DNA of 64,000 nt, from contig JAATFT010000033.1 in NCBI GenBank assembly GCA_015655075.1, positions 18,605-82,604 of the forward strand, given 5' to 3'. Numbering within the stretch: position 1 is the first letter of the stretch; each line of letters starts with the position of its first letter. Under the pieces are notes generated by a model, which was not told where the DNA came from, did not search any database, and worked only from the letters and a program-made list of their open reading frames with translations. Positions 34,291-42,063 of the stretch are shown here, one piece after another. The DNA comes from Clostridiales bacterium (GTDB lineage Bacteria > Bacillota > Clostridia > Lachnospirales > Lachnospiraceae). The translations under genes and the position numbers were made by a program.

Positions 34291-34617
34291 ATGTTTAAAC
34301 GTAAAAAAGATGTATTTAAATTTACAGACAGAAGTCATTCCGTAAGGGGACTAATATCAATTATTGCGGGGGGCATTTCCCTCGTTACCCTGTTGGTTTT
34401 ATCTGTTATTTCCAGTTTTTCTAAAGGAAACGGCGGCCTGATAATAGGGGTAATCGGGATGCTGTCGTTTGCAATATCCGTCGCAGGCTTTATACTTGGC
34501 ATAAAGGGCTGCAGGGAAAAGGAAATCTATTATACCGCTCCTATAACAGGAATGGTCTTAAATGGTTTCCTGTCCATTATATTTTTTGTGTTATATATGA
34601 TGGGCATTATTATATAG
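34291..34617 (+). CDS. Small membrane protein, DUF6142-like
   Basis: Protein of 108 residues with three hydrophobic segments (ISIIAGGISLVTLLVL, a central GLIIGVIGMLSFAISVAGFI, and a C-terminal FLSIIFFVLYMMGIII) after a basic N-terminus FKRKKDVFKFTDRSHS. The layout resembles the small DUF6142-type proteins of Lachnospiraceae, though I am not certain of the family. The ATG at 34291 has GGGAGGAGG directly upstream. Function unknown. Confidence 0.75.
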   Translation: MFKRKKDVFKFTDRSHSVRGLISIIAGGISLVTLLVLSVISSFSKGNGGLIIGVIGMLSFAISVAGFILGIKGCREKEIYYTAPITGMVLNGFLSIIFFVLYMMGIII

Positions 34618-34765
34618 TATAAGCAATTAACTTGCAGTTAATTATAGTAAGGGTATTTTATATAATTTTACTATATTAAAGAAATTTATTATATAAAAGC
34701 GGTATGAAAGGTCACTTGTTCAGTACAAGCTTTAAGGATTTGAAACCAATCAGACAGGAGCAGCT

Positions 34766-35383
34766 ATGACAAGATTAGAACAGCAGATGCAGTTTATTTT
34801 GGAAGTGGATAAGTTAAAAAATATCACCAGACAGACTTATATTGCGGATGGAAGCAGAAAGGAAGATGATGCGGAGCATTCCTGGCATTTGGCGTTAATG
34901 TGTATCCTTTTAAGCGAATATGCCAATGAAAAAATAGATGTATTAAAAACCGTGGCAATGGTTCTGATACATGATATTGTTGAGATTGACGCTGGGGATA
35001 CCTACGCTTACGACGAGTTGGGGAACCAGTCGAAAAGAGAGAGGGAAACGGCAGCGGCGGACAGAATATTTGACCTGCTGCCCTATGACCAGGCGGCATA
35101 TGTAAAAGAGTTATGGGAAGAATTTGAATCAGGCGAAACACCGGAGGCTAAATTTGCCAACACCCTGGATAAATGCCAGCCCGCATTACTTAACGATAAA
35201 TCCGGGGGCAGATCCTGGAGGGAGCATGAAGTGAAGGAAAGCCAGATTAAAAATAGGAATGCAGATACCTTTAAAGGGTCTGATAAATTATGGAATTATG
35301 TAAGGAATATAATAGAGAAAAATACCAGGAATGGAAATATTAAAGCGGATGGGTACGAAGATGAAATACACAGAATTATTTAG
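34766..35383 (+). CDS. HD-domain hydrolase (YfbR-like 5'-nucleotidase type)
   Basis: Protein of 205 residues. The HD-domain metal ligands are seen as H in EDDAEHSWHLAL, HD in VLIHDIVEIDAGD, and a later aspartate in FANTLDKCQPALL. This is the HD_3/YfbR-like arrangement of deoxynucleoside monophosphate phosphatases; the substrate is inferred from family only. AGGAG lies before the ATG. Its last 23 bases overlap the start of the next gene, so the two are probably translated together. Confidence 0.87.
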   Translation: MTRLEQQMQFILEVDKLKNITRQTYIADGSRKEDDAEHSWHLALMCILLSEYANEKIDVLKTVAMVLIHDIVEIDAGDTYAYDELGNQSKRERETAAADRIFDLLPYDQAAYVKELWEEFESGETPEAKFANTLDKCQPALLNDKSGGRSWREHEVKESQIKNRNADTFKGSDKLWNYVRNIIEKNTRNGNIKADGYEDEIHRII

Positions 35384-37433
35384 AGATGGCAATGAGAAAA
35401 TCAGAGAACGTTATGATTTATCCATGGAACGAACAGAGGCTATTTTAAAAGAGCAGGCGGTAAAAGGACCGGCCGGGGATTATTTCTTGAGTGTTGCCGC
35501 TTTTATTTTACAGATTAAGGAATTAGTAACCCTGGTTGAAAAAGATAGATTAAGCCGGATGTCCATGGAGGAATTGAAGAAATTAAATTATGAATTATAT
35601 AAGGATATTCTTCCGGGAAAATATGAATACAGTTATGCCAATCCCAGGTATGCGGTACAAAAATTGGGAAAAAAATATGGTAAGCTCCTGACCTTTTTAT
35701 ATGCTGAAATTCGGGGAATGATTGTCTATGCCTACGAATGCAGACTATGGGATATTACGGTTTATCTGGAGCTGTTTATAGAGAGTTATAATTATTTTGA
35801 AGAAGAGGACGAGTATACTTTTAAAGATGTCAGGCGGGCTATTTATGACTTTATCAGCGATTACACCGGGGATATGCTGGAATACCGGACCAGGGAACTA
35901 TTGGATTCCCGGTTGTCTTTTGTAAAGGATATTATTACGGACTGGGATTTAAGAGATTTAAGATATTTATATCAATTTGGTGAATATATCTGCGAAAATG
36001 AGTTAAGAATGGCGGAATTCCTGAACAGCCTTTCAGAAGAGGAAGTAAAGGCAATGGCCTTCACCTACACCGAAGGATACCGAAGAGGCTTTGAGAAAGC
36101 AGGAATCGATTTGAACAAAAAGGATACTGTAAATATACGTTATAGTATTGGCTTTGAAAGAATGCTTCTGTACGCTTTTGACTATTTTGCAGAAATGGGG
36201 CTTAAGCCTGTCATTTATCGGGCGGCAGTTAATAATGTAAGTAAGAGGCAGCATTTAAAAATCGGTTATCATTCCACGGGGCCCAATAAACAATATAATT
36301 ATGACCATCGTTTTGATAACGGTCTGTATTTGGACAGGGCATATTGTGACCGGAAGCTTAGAGGTCTTTACAAGGCCTATGAAAAGTATAAAAAAGAGGC
36401 GGCACTTTATGCCGGGCCGGCTGTAATAGAGGTATTCGGAGAAAAAAATTTTGCGCCGGAAAATAAGGCGGAAGCAATCAGACTGGACAAAAGGCAGCAG
36501 AAATTATACGTATGGTACAACCGGGATGCGGGCTTAACTGTCAATGAATATATCAAAGGGGAAGAAACCAGCTTTACCATCATAGCATACCCCATTCCTG
36601 AAATCGGGGACCGGTTTAAGGAGATATTTGCCGAAACGGTGAAAGTAAATACCCTGGATAATCAGATGTATAAAAAAATCCAGCAGTCCATCATTGACGT
36701 TCTGGATCAGGGCGAATATGTAAGGATACTTGGCAGAGGAAGAAACCGGACTGATATTAAAGTGATGCTGTATGACCTGACGGATCCTGCAAGGGAAAGT
36801 ATTTTTGAAAACTGCACCGGTGATGTCAATATACCGATTGGAGAAGTCTTTACTTCACCAAAACTTTCCGGTACCAATGGAACTGTGCACGTAACTTCAG
36901 TTTATTTAAACGGATTGGAATACCTGGACTTGTCCTTTAGCTTTGAGGATGGCAGAATAAGTTCCTATTCCTGCAAAAACTTTGAGTCAGAAGAAGAAAG
37001 CAAACGCTTTGTCAAGGAAAATCTGATGTATAATCACGACACCCTGCCTCTGGGTGAGTTTGCGATCGGAACCAATACCACCGCATATGTAATGGCGCAA
37101 AAATATCACATAGGCGTTAAACTGCCCATCCTCATAGCGGAAAAAACAGGACCCCATTTTGCAGTAGGAGATACCTGCTATAAAATGAGTGAGGATTTGA
37201 AATTATATAATCCGGACGGAAAGCAGATTGTGGCAAAGGATAATGAGATATCCATATTGAGAAAAACAGACGCAGACAAAGCTTATTTTAACTGCCATAC
37301 GGATATTACCATACCTTATGACGAACTTGGTGAAATAACAGTTTATAAAAAGAACGGCGGGACGGCCCCAATTATAAAGGATGGGAAATTTATACTTCCC
37401 GGTACCGAAAAATTAAACGAAGCTTTCCGATAA
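35361..37433 (+). CDS. Two-domain protein with C-terminal M29-type aminopeptidase
   Basis: Protein of 690 residues. Residues about 1-300 are a helical, Tyr/Glu-rich region I do not recognise. From about residue 315 it follows the thermophilic aminopeptidase (peptidase M29) pattern: EVFTSP (Glu about 493), LGEFAIGTN (Glu about 564), a His near 598 in GPHFAVGD, and an HTD motif near 645. This order and spacing correspond to the two-metal ligands of AmpS-type enzymes (Glu, Glu, His, His-x-Asp), so the active site looks intact. Usual M29 enzymes are about 410 residues, so the N-terminal half is an extension. The start at 35361 overlaps the HD gene; 35331 is an alternative. Confidence 0.8.
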   Translation: MKYTELFRDGNEKIRERYDLSMERTEAILKEQAVKGPAGDYFLSVAAFILQIKELVTLVEKDRLSRMSMEELKKLNYELYKDILPGKYEYSYANPRYAVQKLGKKYGKLLTFLYAEIRGMIVYAYECRLWDITVYLELFIESYNYFEEEDEYTFKDVRRAIYDFISDYTGDMLEYRTRELLDSRLSFVKDIITDWDLRDLRYLYQFGEYICENELRMAEFLNSLSEEEVKAMAFTYTEGYRRGFEKAGIDLNKKDTVNIRYSIGFERMLLYAFDYFAEMGLKPVIYRAAVNNVSKRQHLKIGYHSTGPNKQYNYDHRFDNGLYLDRAYCDRKLRGLYKAYEKYKKEAALYAGPAVIEVFGEKNFAPENKAEAIRLDKRQQKLYVWYNRDAGLTVNEYIKGEETSFTIIAYPIPEIGDRFKEIFAETVKVNTLDNQMYKKIQQSIIDVLDQGEYVRILGRGRNRTDIKVMLYDLTDPARESIFENCTGDVNIPIGEVFTSPKLSGTNGTVHVTSVYLNGLEYLDLSFSFEDGRISSYSCKNFESEEESKRFVKENLMYNHDTLPLGEFAIGTNTTAYVMAQKYHIGVKLPILIAEKTGPHFAVGDTCYKMSEDLKLYNPDGKQIVAKDNEISILRKTDADKAYFNCHTDITIPYDELGEITVYKKNGGTAPIIKDGKFILPGTEKLNEAFR

Positions 37434-37509
37434 AATTATATTATAGGAACAAAAAATATGTTCCTATAATCGGATGGACGGCGGATAAAGCCCCGCCTTT
37501 TATCGGAAA
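37424..37509. repeat. Structured repeat C, copy 1 (contains the stop codon of the M29 gene)
   Basis: Outer arms TTTCCGATAAAA (37424-37435) and TTTTATCGGAAA (37498-37509) enclose two smaller stems: TATAGGAACA/TGTTCCTATA and GGCGG/CCGCC. The left outer arm includes the final codons and TAA of the upstream gene. Confidence 0.8.
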
Positions 37510-37520
37510 TTGAAAGGCAA

Positions 37521-37605
37521 TTTCCGATAAGTTATATTATAGGAACAAAGACCATGTTCCTATAGTCGGATGCAGGTTGGTAAAAAACACCCCTTTTTAT
37601 CAGAA
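37521..37605. repeat. Structured repeat C, copy 2
   Basis: Starts TTTCCGATAA and contains TATAGGAACA...TGTTCCTATA like copy 1, with a diverged second stem and right arm TTATCAGAA. A further shared segment (CATCTGACCATAAGTTTTAT) follows to about 37640. Confidence 0.75.
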
Positions 37606-37674
37606 GATAAAGCATCTGACCATAAGTTTTATTATAGGAACGAAAATATAGAGAATGAAAGCGAGGATGATACA

Positions 37675-38190
37675 ATGGCAGCAAAAGTAGGAATAGTAAT
37701 GGGAAGCGATTCGGATCTTCCTGTCATGAGTAAAGCGGCGGAAATATTGGATATATTAAAAATTGAATATGATATTACCGTAATATCTGCCCACAGAATG
37801 CCGGATATATTCTTTCATTATGCAAAATCGGCGGAAGAAAAAGGCTATAAGGTAATCATTGCAGGCGCCGGCGGAGCTGCGCATTTGCCGGGCATGACGG
37901 CGGCAATTTTTCCGATGCCTGTAATTGGGGTCCCCATAATGACCAAGTCTTTAGGCGGTGTGGATTCCCTCTATTCCATCGTTTCGATGCCAGGTGGTAT
38001 TCCTGTGGCGACGGTTGCAATTAACGGGGCTTTAAATGCCGGTCTGTTAGCAGCTAAAATTCTGGCAACTTCCGACCCGGAATTGCTGGAACGCATTAAG
38101 GCCTATGGGGAAGGTTTAAAAGACAGCGTTCTGGCTAAAGCGGATAAATTAGAAAAAATGGGTTATGAAGCCTATTTAAAGAATATGTAA
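37675..38190 (+). CDS. purE: N5-carboxyaminoimidazole ribonucleotide mutase
   Basis: Protein of 171 residues of the class I PurE family, which converts N5-CAIR to CAIR in purine synthesis. Seen: GIVMGSDSDLPVM, the catalytic histidine in ISAHRMPD, and GAGGAAHLPGMTAA. The C-terminus ends EAYLKNM. The ATG at 37675 is chosen because it gives the normal N-terminus of the family; a modest GAGG lies upstream. Unlike many Firmicute pur operons it is separated from purM by a terminator and a repeat, so it seems to be its own transcription unit. Confidence 0.95.
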   Translation: MAAKVGIVMGSDSDLPVMSKAAEILDILKIEYDITVISAHRMPDIFFHYAKSAEEKGYKVIIAGAGGAAHLPGMTAAIFPMPVIGVPIMTKSLGGVDSLYSIVSMPGGIPVATVAINGALNAGLLAAKILATSDPELLERIKAYGEGLKDSVLAKADKLEKMGYEAYLKNM

Positions 38191-38262
38191 TACGGCTTAA
38201 ATATCCCGCCCGGATTGCAGGAAGACGGATATATCTCATTTACTGATAAAAGGGAATATTTT

Positions 38263-38322
38263 ATCGAATAGGAAATTGCGGCCTATTCGATAAAATACCC
38301 GCCGGGGGATTCGCATGACGCG
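38263..38322. repeat. Interspersed repeat A, copy 2
   Basis: TATCGAATAGG...CCTATTCGATA is a perfect 11-bp hairpin followed by CCGCCGGGGGAT. It matches 22734-22793 at roughly 80 percent. Confidence 0.65.
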
Positions 38323-38339
38323 GCCAAGCGCCAGCACAG

Positions 38340-38363
38340 AGTTTGCTTTGCAAACTTTTTTTT
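38340..38363 (+). terminator. Terminator between purE and purM
   Basis: AGTTTGC-TTT-GCAAACT followed by eight T residues. Confidence 0.8.
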
Positions 38364-38485
38364 ATTAATAACACTTATAAACAATATAAGAAAATAATGA
38401 AATTAAAAGCCGGGACAAATAATATGGGTTATGATAAAATAGGAAACAGATAATAGCTCTGTATATCTTTTAAGGAGGATTTACC

Positions 38486-39511
38486 ATGGATTATAAAAAG
38501 GCGGGAGTAGATATTGAAGCCGGTTACAAAGCTGTTGCTCTTATGAAGGAGCATATTAAGGAAACCATGCGCAGTGAAGTATTAACCGGAATCGGCGGAT
38601 TTTCGGGTGCATTTTCCTTAGAGGGCTTTAAAAATATGGAACGGCCCGCTCTGGTCGCCGGCACGGACGGTGTGGGAACGAAGTTAAAACTGGCATTTAT
38701 TTTGGATAAACACGATACCGTGGGTATAGACTGCGTGGCTATGTGTGTCAACGATATTGCCTGTACAGGCGGTCAGCCTTTATTCTTCCTGGATTATATT
38801 GCCTGTGGTAAAAATGAGCCGGGAAAGATTGCAACCATCGTAAGCGGAGTGGCAGAAGGCTGCAAGCAGGCAGGCGCCGCTTTAATCGGAGGTGAAACGG
38901 CGGAAATGCCGGGTTTCTATCCGGAAAATGAATATGACCTGGCAGGTTTTGCAGTTGGTATTGTGGACCAGGGGCGATTTATTAACGGAAAAGATTTAAA
39001 GGCGGGGGACGCCATCATCGGAATTGCTTCATCCGGTATCCACAGCAACGGCTATTCTCTTGTACGTAGCGTATTTAACATGAAACGGGAAGCTTTGGAC
39101 ACTTATTATGAAGCTTTGGGTGCCACTCTTGGAGAAGTTCTGTTAACCCCTACGAAAATTTATGTAAAAGCTTTAAAAGACCTGAAAACGGCAGGAGTAA
39201 CTGTTAAGGCCTGCAGCCATATAACCGGCGGAGGATTTTATGAAAATATCCCCAGAATGTTATGCGACGGAATGCATGGGGTAATTTATAAAGACAGTTA
39301 TGTTGTTCCTCCCATTTTTCATATGCTCTCCACGGACGGGGATATTGAAGAAAAGGTAATGTATAATACTTACAATATGGGAATCGGGATGATGATTGCC
39401 ACAGACAGTAGGGAAGCGGACAAAGCCGTAAAATTATTACTGGAAAGCGGAGAGGCTGCTTATATTGTAGGTGAGGTGAAAGCCGGGGAGAAAGGTGTAA
39501 CCGTATGTTAA
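38486..39511 (+). CDS. purM: Phosphoribosylformylglycinamidine cyclo-ligase (AIR synthetase)
   Basis: Protein of 341 residues. It carries [13 protein letters not shown], the ATP-binding [12 protein letters not shown], the [18 protein letters not shown] signature, [11 protein letters not shown] and the C-terminal [13 protein letters not shown]. The enzyme closes formylglycinamidine ribonucleotide to AIR with ATP in the cytosol. AAGGAGG precedes the ATG. The stop overlaps the purN start by seven bases, showing tight coupling. Confidence 0.97.
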   Translation: MDYKKAGVDIEAGYKAVALMKEHIKETMRSEVLTGIGGFSGAFSLEGFKNMERPALVAGTDGVGTKLKLAFILDKHDTVGIDCVAMCVNDIACTGGQPLFFLDYIACGKNEPGKIATIVSGVAEGCKQAGAALIGGETAEMPGFYPENEYDLAGFAVGIVDQGRFINGKDLKAGDAIIGIASSGIHSNGYSLVRSVFNMKREALDTYYEALGATLGEVLLTPTKIYVKALKDLKTAGVTVKACSHITGGGFYENIPRMLCDGMHGVIYKDSYVVPPIFHMLSTDGDIEEKVMYNTYNMGIGMMIATDSREADKAVKLLLESGEAAYIVGEVKAGEKGVTVC

Positions 39512-40146
39512 GAATCGCAGTTTTAGTATCCGGCGGGGGGACCAACCTTCAGGCAATTATGGACGGTATAGAGCAGGGCAGGATAACCAATGCAAGGATA
39601 GAGACGGTTATCAGCAGTAAAGGCGGGGTATATGCCTTAGAACGGGCCCGCAGCCGCAAAATTAAGACCTCCGTTATTTCACCTGATGACTATGACGGCA
39701 GGGAAGAATTCAGCCGGGCGTTATTGTCAGAAATAAAAAGACTCCGGGTAGATTTAATCGTTTTGGCGGGATATCTTGTAATTATACCTGAAATTTTAAT
39801 TCATGATTACCGGAATAAAATTATTAATATCCATCCGTCCTTAATCCCTGCTTTTTGCGGGCCGGGTTATTACGGACTGCGGGTTCACGAAGCGGTGCTG
39901 AAAAAGGGGGTGAAAATTACGGGAGCTACGGTTCATTTTGTAGATGAAGGTACGGATACCGGGCCGATTATCCTTCAGAAGGCAGTAAAAGTATATGAGG
40001 ATGACACGCCGGAAGTTTTACAGAGAAGAGTTATGGAAGAAGCGGAATGGCTAATATTACCCCAGGCTATACAATTAATGGCAGACAATAAAATACAGGT
40101 AAAAAATAATAAGGTATATATATCAGGCAATAGAGAGAGCAATTAA
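39505..40146 (+). CDS. purN: Phosphoribosylglycinamide formyltransferase
   Basis: Protein of 213 residues that transfers formyl from 10-formyl-THF to GAR. The phosphate-binding loop [11 protein letters not shown] is at the N-terminus, [10 protein letters not shown] carries the catalytic Asn and His, and [11 protein letters not shown] carries the catalytic aspartate. Length is normal. It starts inside the end of purM and is followed 91 bases later by purD. Confidence 0.96.
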   Translation: MLRIAVLVSGGGTNLQAIMDGIEQGRITNARIETVISSKGGVYALERARSRKIKTSVISPDDYDGREEFSRALLSEIKRLRVDLIVLAGYLVIIPEILIHDYRNKIINIHPSLIPAFCGPGYYGLRVHEAVLKKGVKITGATVHFVDEGTDTGPIILQKAVKVYEDDTPEVLQRRVMEEAEWLILPQAIQLMADNKIQVKNNKVYISGNRESN

Positions 40147-40237
40147 GGCGGAAGTATTAACTGCCGCGGCGGAAATTGCCATTTAGATAAAGCAGCCAAG
40201 ATAGGCATGGATATAGTGAGAAAGGGAAGGATATAAC

Positions 40238-41509
40238 ATGAAGATATTAATCGTTGGCAGCGGCGGCAGAGAACATGCCATTGCCCATAAAGTTTCACAA
40301 AGCAAACTTGCGGATCAGTTATATTGTGCACCCGGAAATGCAGGAATAGAGGAATACGCCACTTGTGTGGATATCGGTGTCATGGATTTTGACGGACTGG
40401 CTGCTTTTGCGGAAAGAGAGAAGATTGATTTAACTGTCATAGGCCCGGATGACCCCCTGGTGGCAGGGATTGCGGATGTATTTGAAGCCAAAAACCTGCG
40501 AATCTTCGGACCTGGAAAAAACGCCGCTATTATTGAGGGTTCTAAGGCATTTTCCAAGGAGCTTATGAAAAAATATAATATACCCACCGCGGCTTATGAG
40601 ATTTTTGATTCTCCCCAGGCCGCCTACGCCTATCTGGATATCTGTAAGTTTCCCGTTGTTTTAAAAGCCGACGGTTTGGCCCTTGGCAAGGGTGTTTTAA
40701 TCTGCAACAGTTTAGAGGAAGCGAAAGCCGGTGTTAAGACGATTATGGTGGACAAGCAGTTTGGAGCTGCCGGCGACCGGCTGGTGGTGGAAGAATTCAT
40801 GACAGGAAGGGAAGTTTCCGTATTGGCTTTTTGTGACGGCACCAACATAATTCCCATGACGAGCGCCCAGGACCACAAACGTGCAAAAGACGGCGATAAG
40901 GGGTTAAATACCGGAGGGATGGGTGCATTTTCACCGAGTCCTTTTTATACTCCCGAAGTGGATGCATTTTGTAAACGGTATATCTATCAGGCAACCATGG
41001 AAGCCATGAAGGCGGAGGGAAGAGATTTTAAGGGCATTTTATTCTTTGGTTTAATGTTAACGCAGAACGGTACCAAAGTTTTGGAATACAATGCAAGATT
41101 TGGCGACCCGGAGGCTCAGGTAGTTCTTCCCCGCATGAAAAATGATATTGTTGAAGTATTTAATGCCTGCATTGACGGAAAGCTTGATCGTGTTAAGCTG
41201 GAATTTGAAGATAATGCCGCAGTTTGTGTCATTCTGGCTTCAGAAGGGTATCCTGTACATTATGAAAAGGGATTTTCGATAAAAGGTTTAGAAAGTTTTA
41301 AAGATAAAGACGGATTTTATGCCTTCCATGCCGGTACCCGGAAAACGGAAACGGGTATCGTAACCAACGGCGGGCGTGTCCTTGGAATAACCGCAACCGG
41401 TAAGGATTTAAGGGAAGCCAGAAGAAATGCCTATATGGCGGCCGGTTGGGTTACCTTTGAAAATAAATATATGAGAAACGATATTGGTAAGGCGATTGAC
41501 GAAGCCTGA
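40238..41509 (+). CDS. purD: Phosphoribosylamine-glycine ligase (GAR synthetase)
   Basis: Protein of 423 residues with the ATP-grasp layout: VGSGGREHAIAHK at the N-terminus, VIGPDDPLVAGI, LKADGLALGKGV for ATP binding, TGGMGAFSPSPF, and NARFGDPEAQVV for Mg binding. It makes GAR from phosphoribosylamine and glycine. The order purM-purN-purD fits a conserved partial pur operon; purH, which often stands between purN and purD, is absent here. Confidence 0.97.
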   Translation: MKILIVGSGGREHAIAHKVSQSKLADQLYCAPGNAGIEEYATCVDIGVMDFDGLAAFAEREKIDLTVIGPDDPLVAGIADVFEAKNLRIFGPGKNAAIIEGSKAFSKELMKKYNIPTAAYEIFDSPQAAYAYLDICKFPVVLKADGLALGKGVLICNSLEEAKAGVKTIMVDKQFGAAGDRLVVEEFMTGREVSVLAFCDGTNIIPMTSAQDHKRAKDGDKGLNTGGMGAFSPSPFYTPEVDAFCKRYIYQATMEAMKAEGRDFKGILFFGLMLTQNGTKVLEYNARFGDPEAQVVLPRMKNDIVEVFNACIDGKLDRVKLEFEDNAAVCVILASEGYPVHYEKGFSIKGLESFKDKDGFYAFHAGTRKTETGIVTNGGRVLGITATGKDLREARRNAYMAAGWVTFENKYMRNDIGKAIDEA

Positions 41510-41534
41510 TCCACTTTCTTTCTCCGCTTCTTTT

Positions 41535-41611
41535 ACGGCGGGTATCCCGCCGTTTAAATTCTGACGGCAGCTGACTGTCCCGGCGGATAGGCCGGACGCG
41601 GCTGCCGTTTT
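41535..41611 (+). terminator. Two consecutive terminators after purD
   Basis: First stem ACGGCGGG-TAT-CCCGCCGT with TTT (41535-41555). Second, ACGGCAGC (41564-41571) pairs with GCTGCCGT (41601-41608) and is followed by TTT. Confidence 0.75.
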
Positions 41612-41770
41612 ATCCCCTGCTTTCATGTCAATCGGCATGGCAGCTTCTTTTCTTGAAATAATTACATTATTTCCTAATTTCTTGATAATTTGACATATAT
41701 TATGAAAAATGTCACAGAAATGCCATATGTAACCTGTAATATAATGAAAAAGTGTAAAGTAACGCGTGTA

Positions 41771-41897
41771 CTGTATCATTGACATCTTGACAAACAACTT
41801 GCCTTCCTTTCCATCTGCTGCGTTGTCGTCAATTATTCCTCTGCCTTGCAAGCTGAAGATGAATTCTTCGTTATTTGTCTAAGCATCAATGATACAG
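41771..41897. repeat. 127-bp palindromic element with 12-bp perfect ends
   Basis: CTGTATCATTGA (41771-41782) and TCAATGATACAG (41886-41897) are perfect inverted ends, and similarity between the arms continues inwards (CTTGACAAACAAC versus CTTAGACAAATAAC). It holds no credible gene. It could be a MITE or a structured RNA. The remaining sequence to 42063 shows nothing further. Confidence 0.65.
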
Positions 41898-42063
41898 CAT
41901 ACGATTCAGCCGTTGTTACCTGCAGGCAATTTTCATAGTTTTACAGAATATGCGCAAAGTATTTTTCGGAATAATACGATATATGTTATAAAAGGTTAAA
42001 TTTAATTTTCCGGGTATGCCAAACCGGCAGGGTTAACTTGAGAACCTCAGGAGGAAGCAGGAA

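Noticed and set aside
41408..41851. 147-codon minus-strand ORF
   Set aside because: It crosses the purD end, two terminators and the palindromic element, with no ribosome site; it is a by-product of these.
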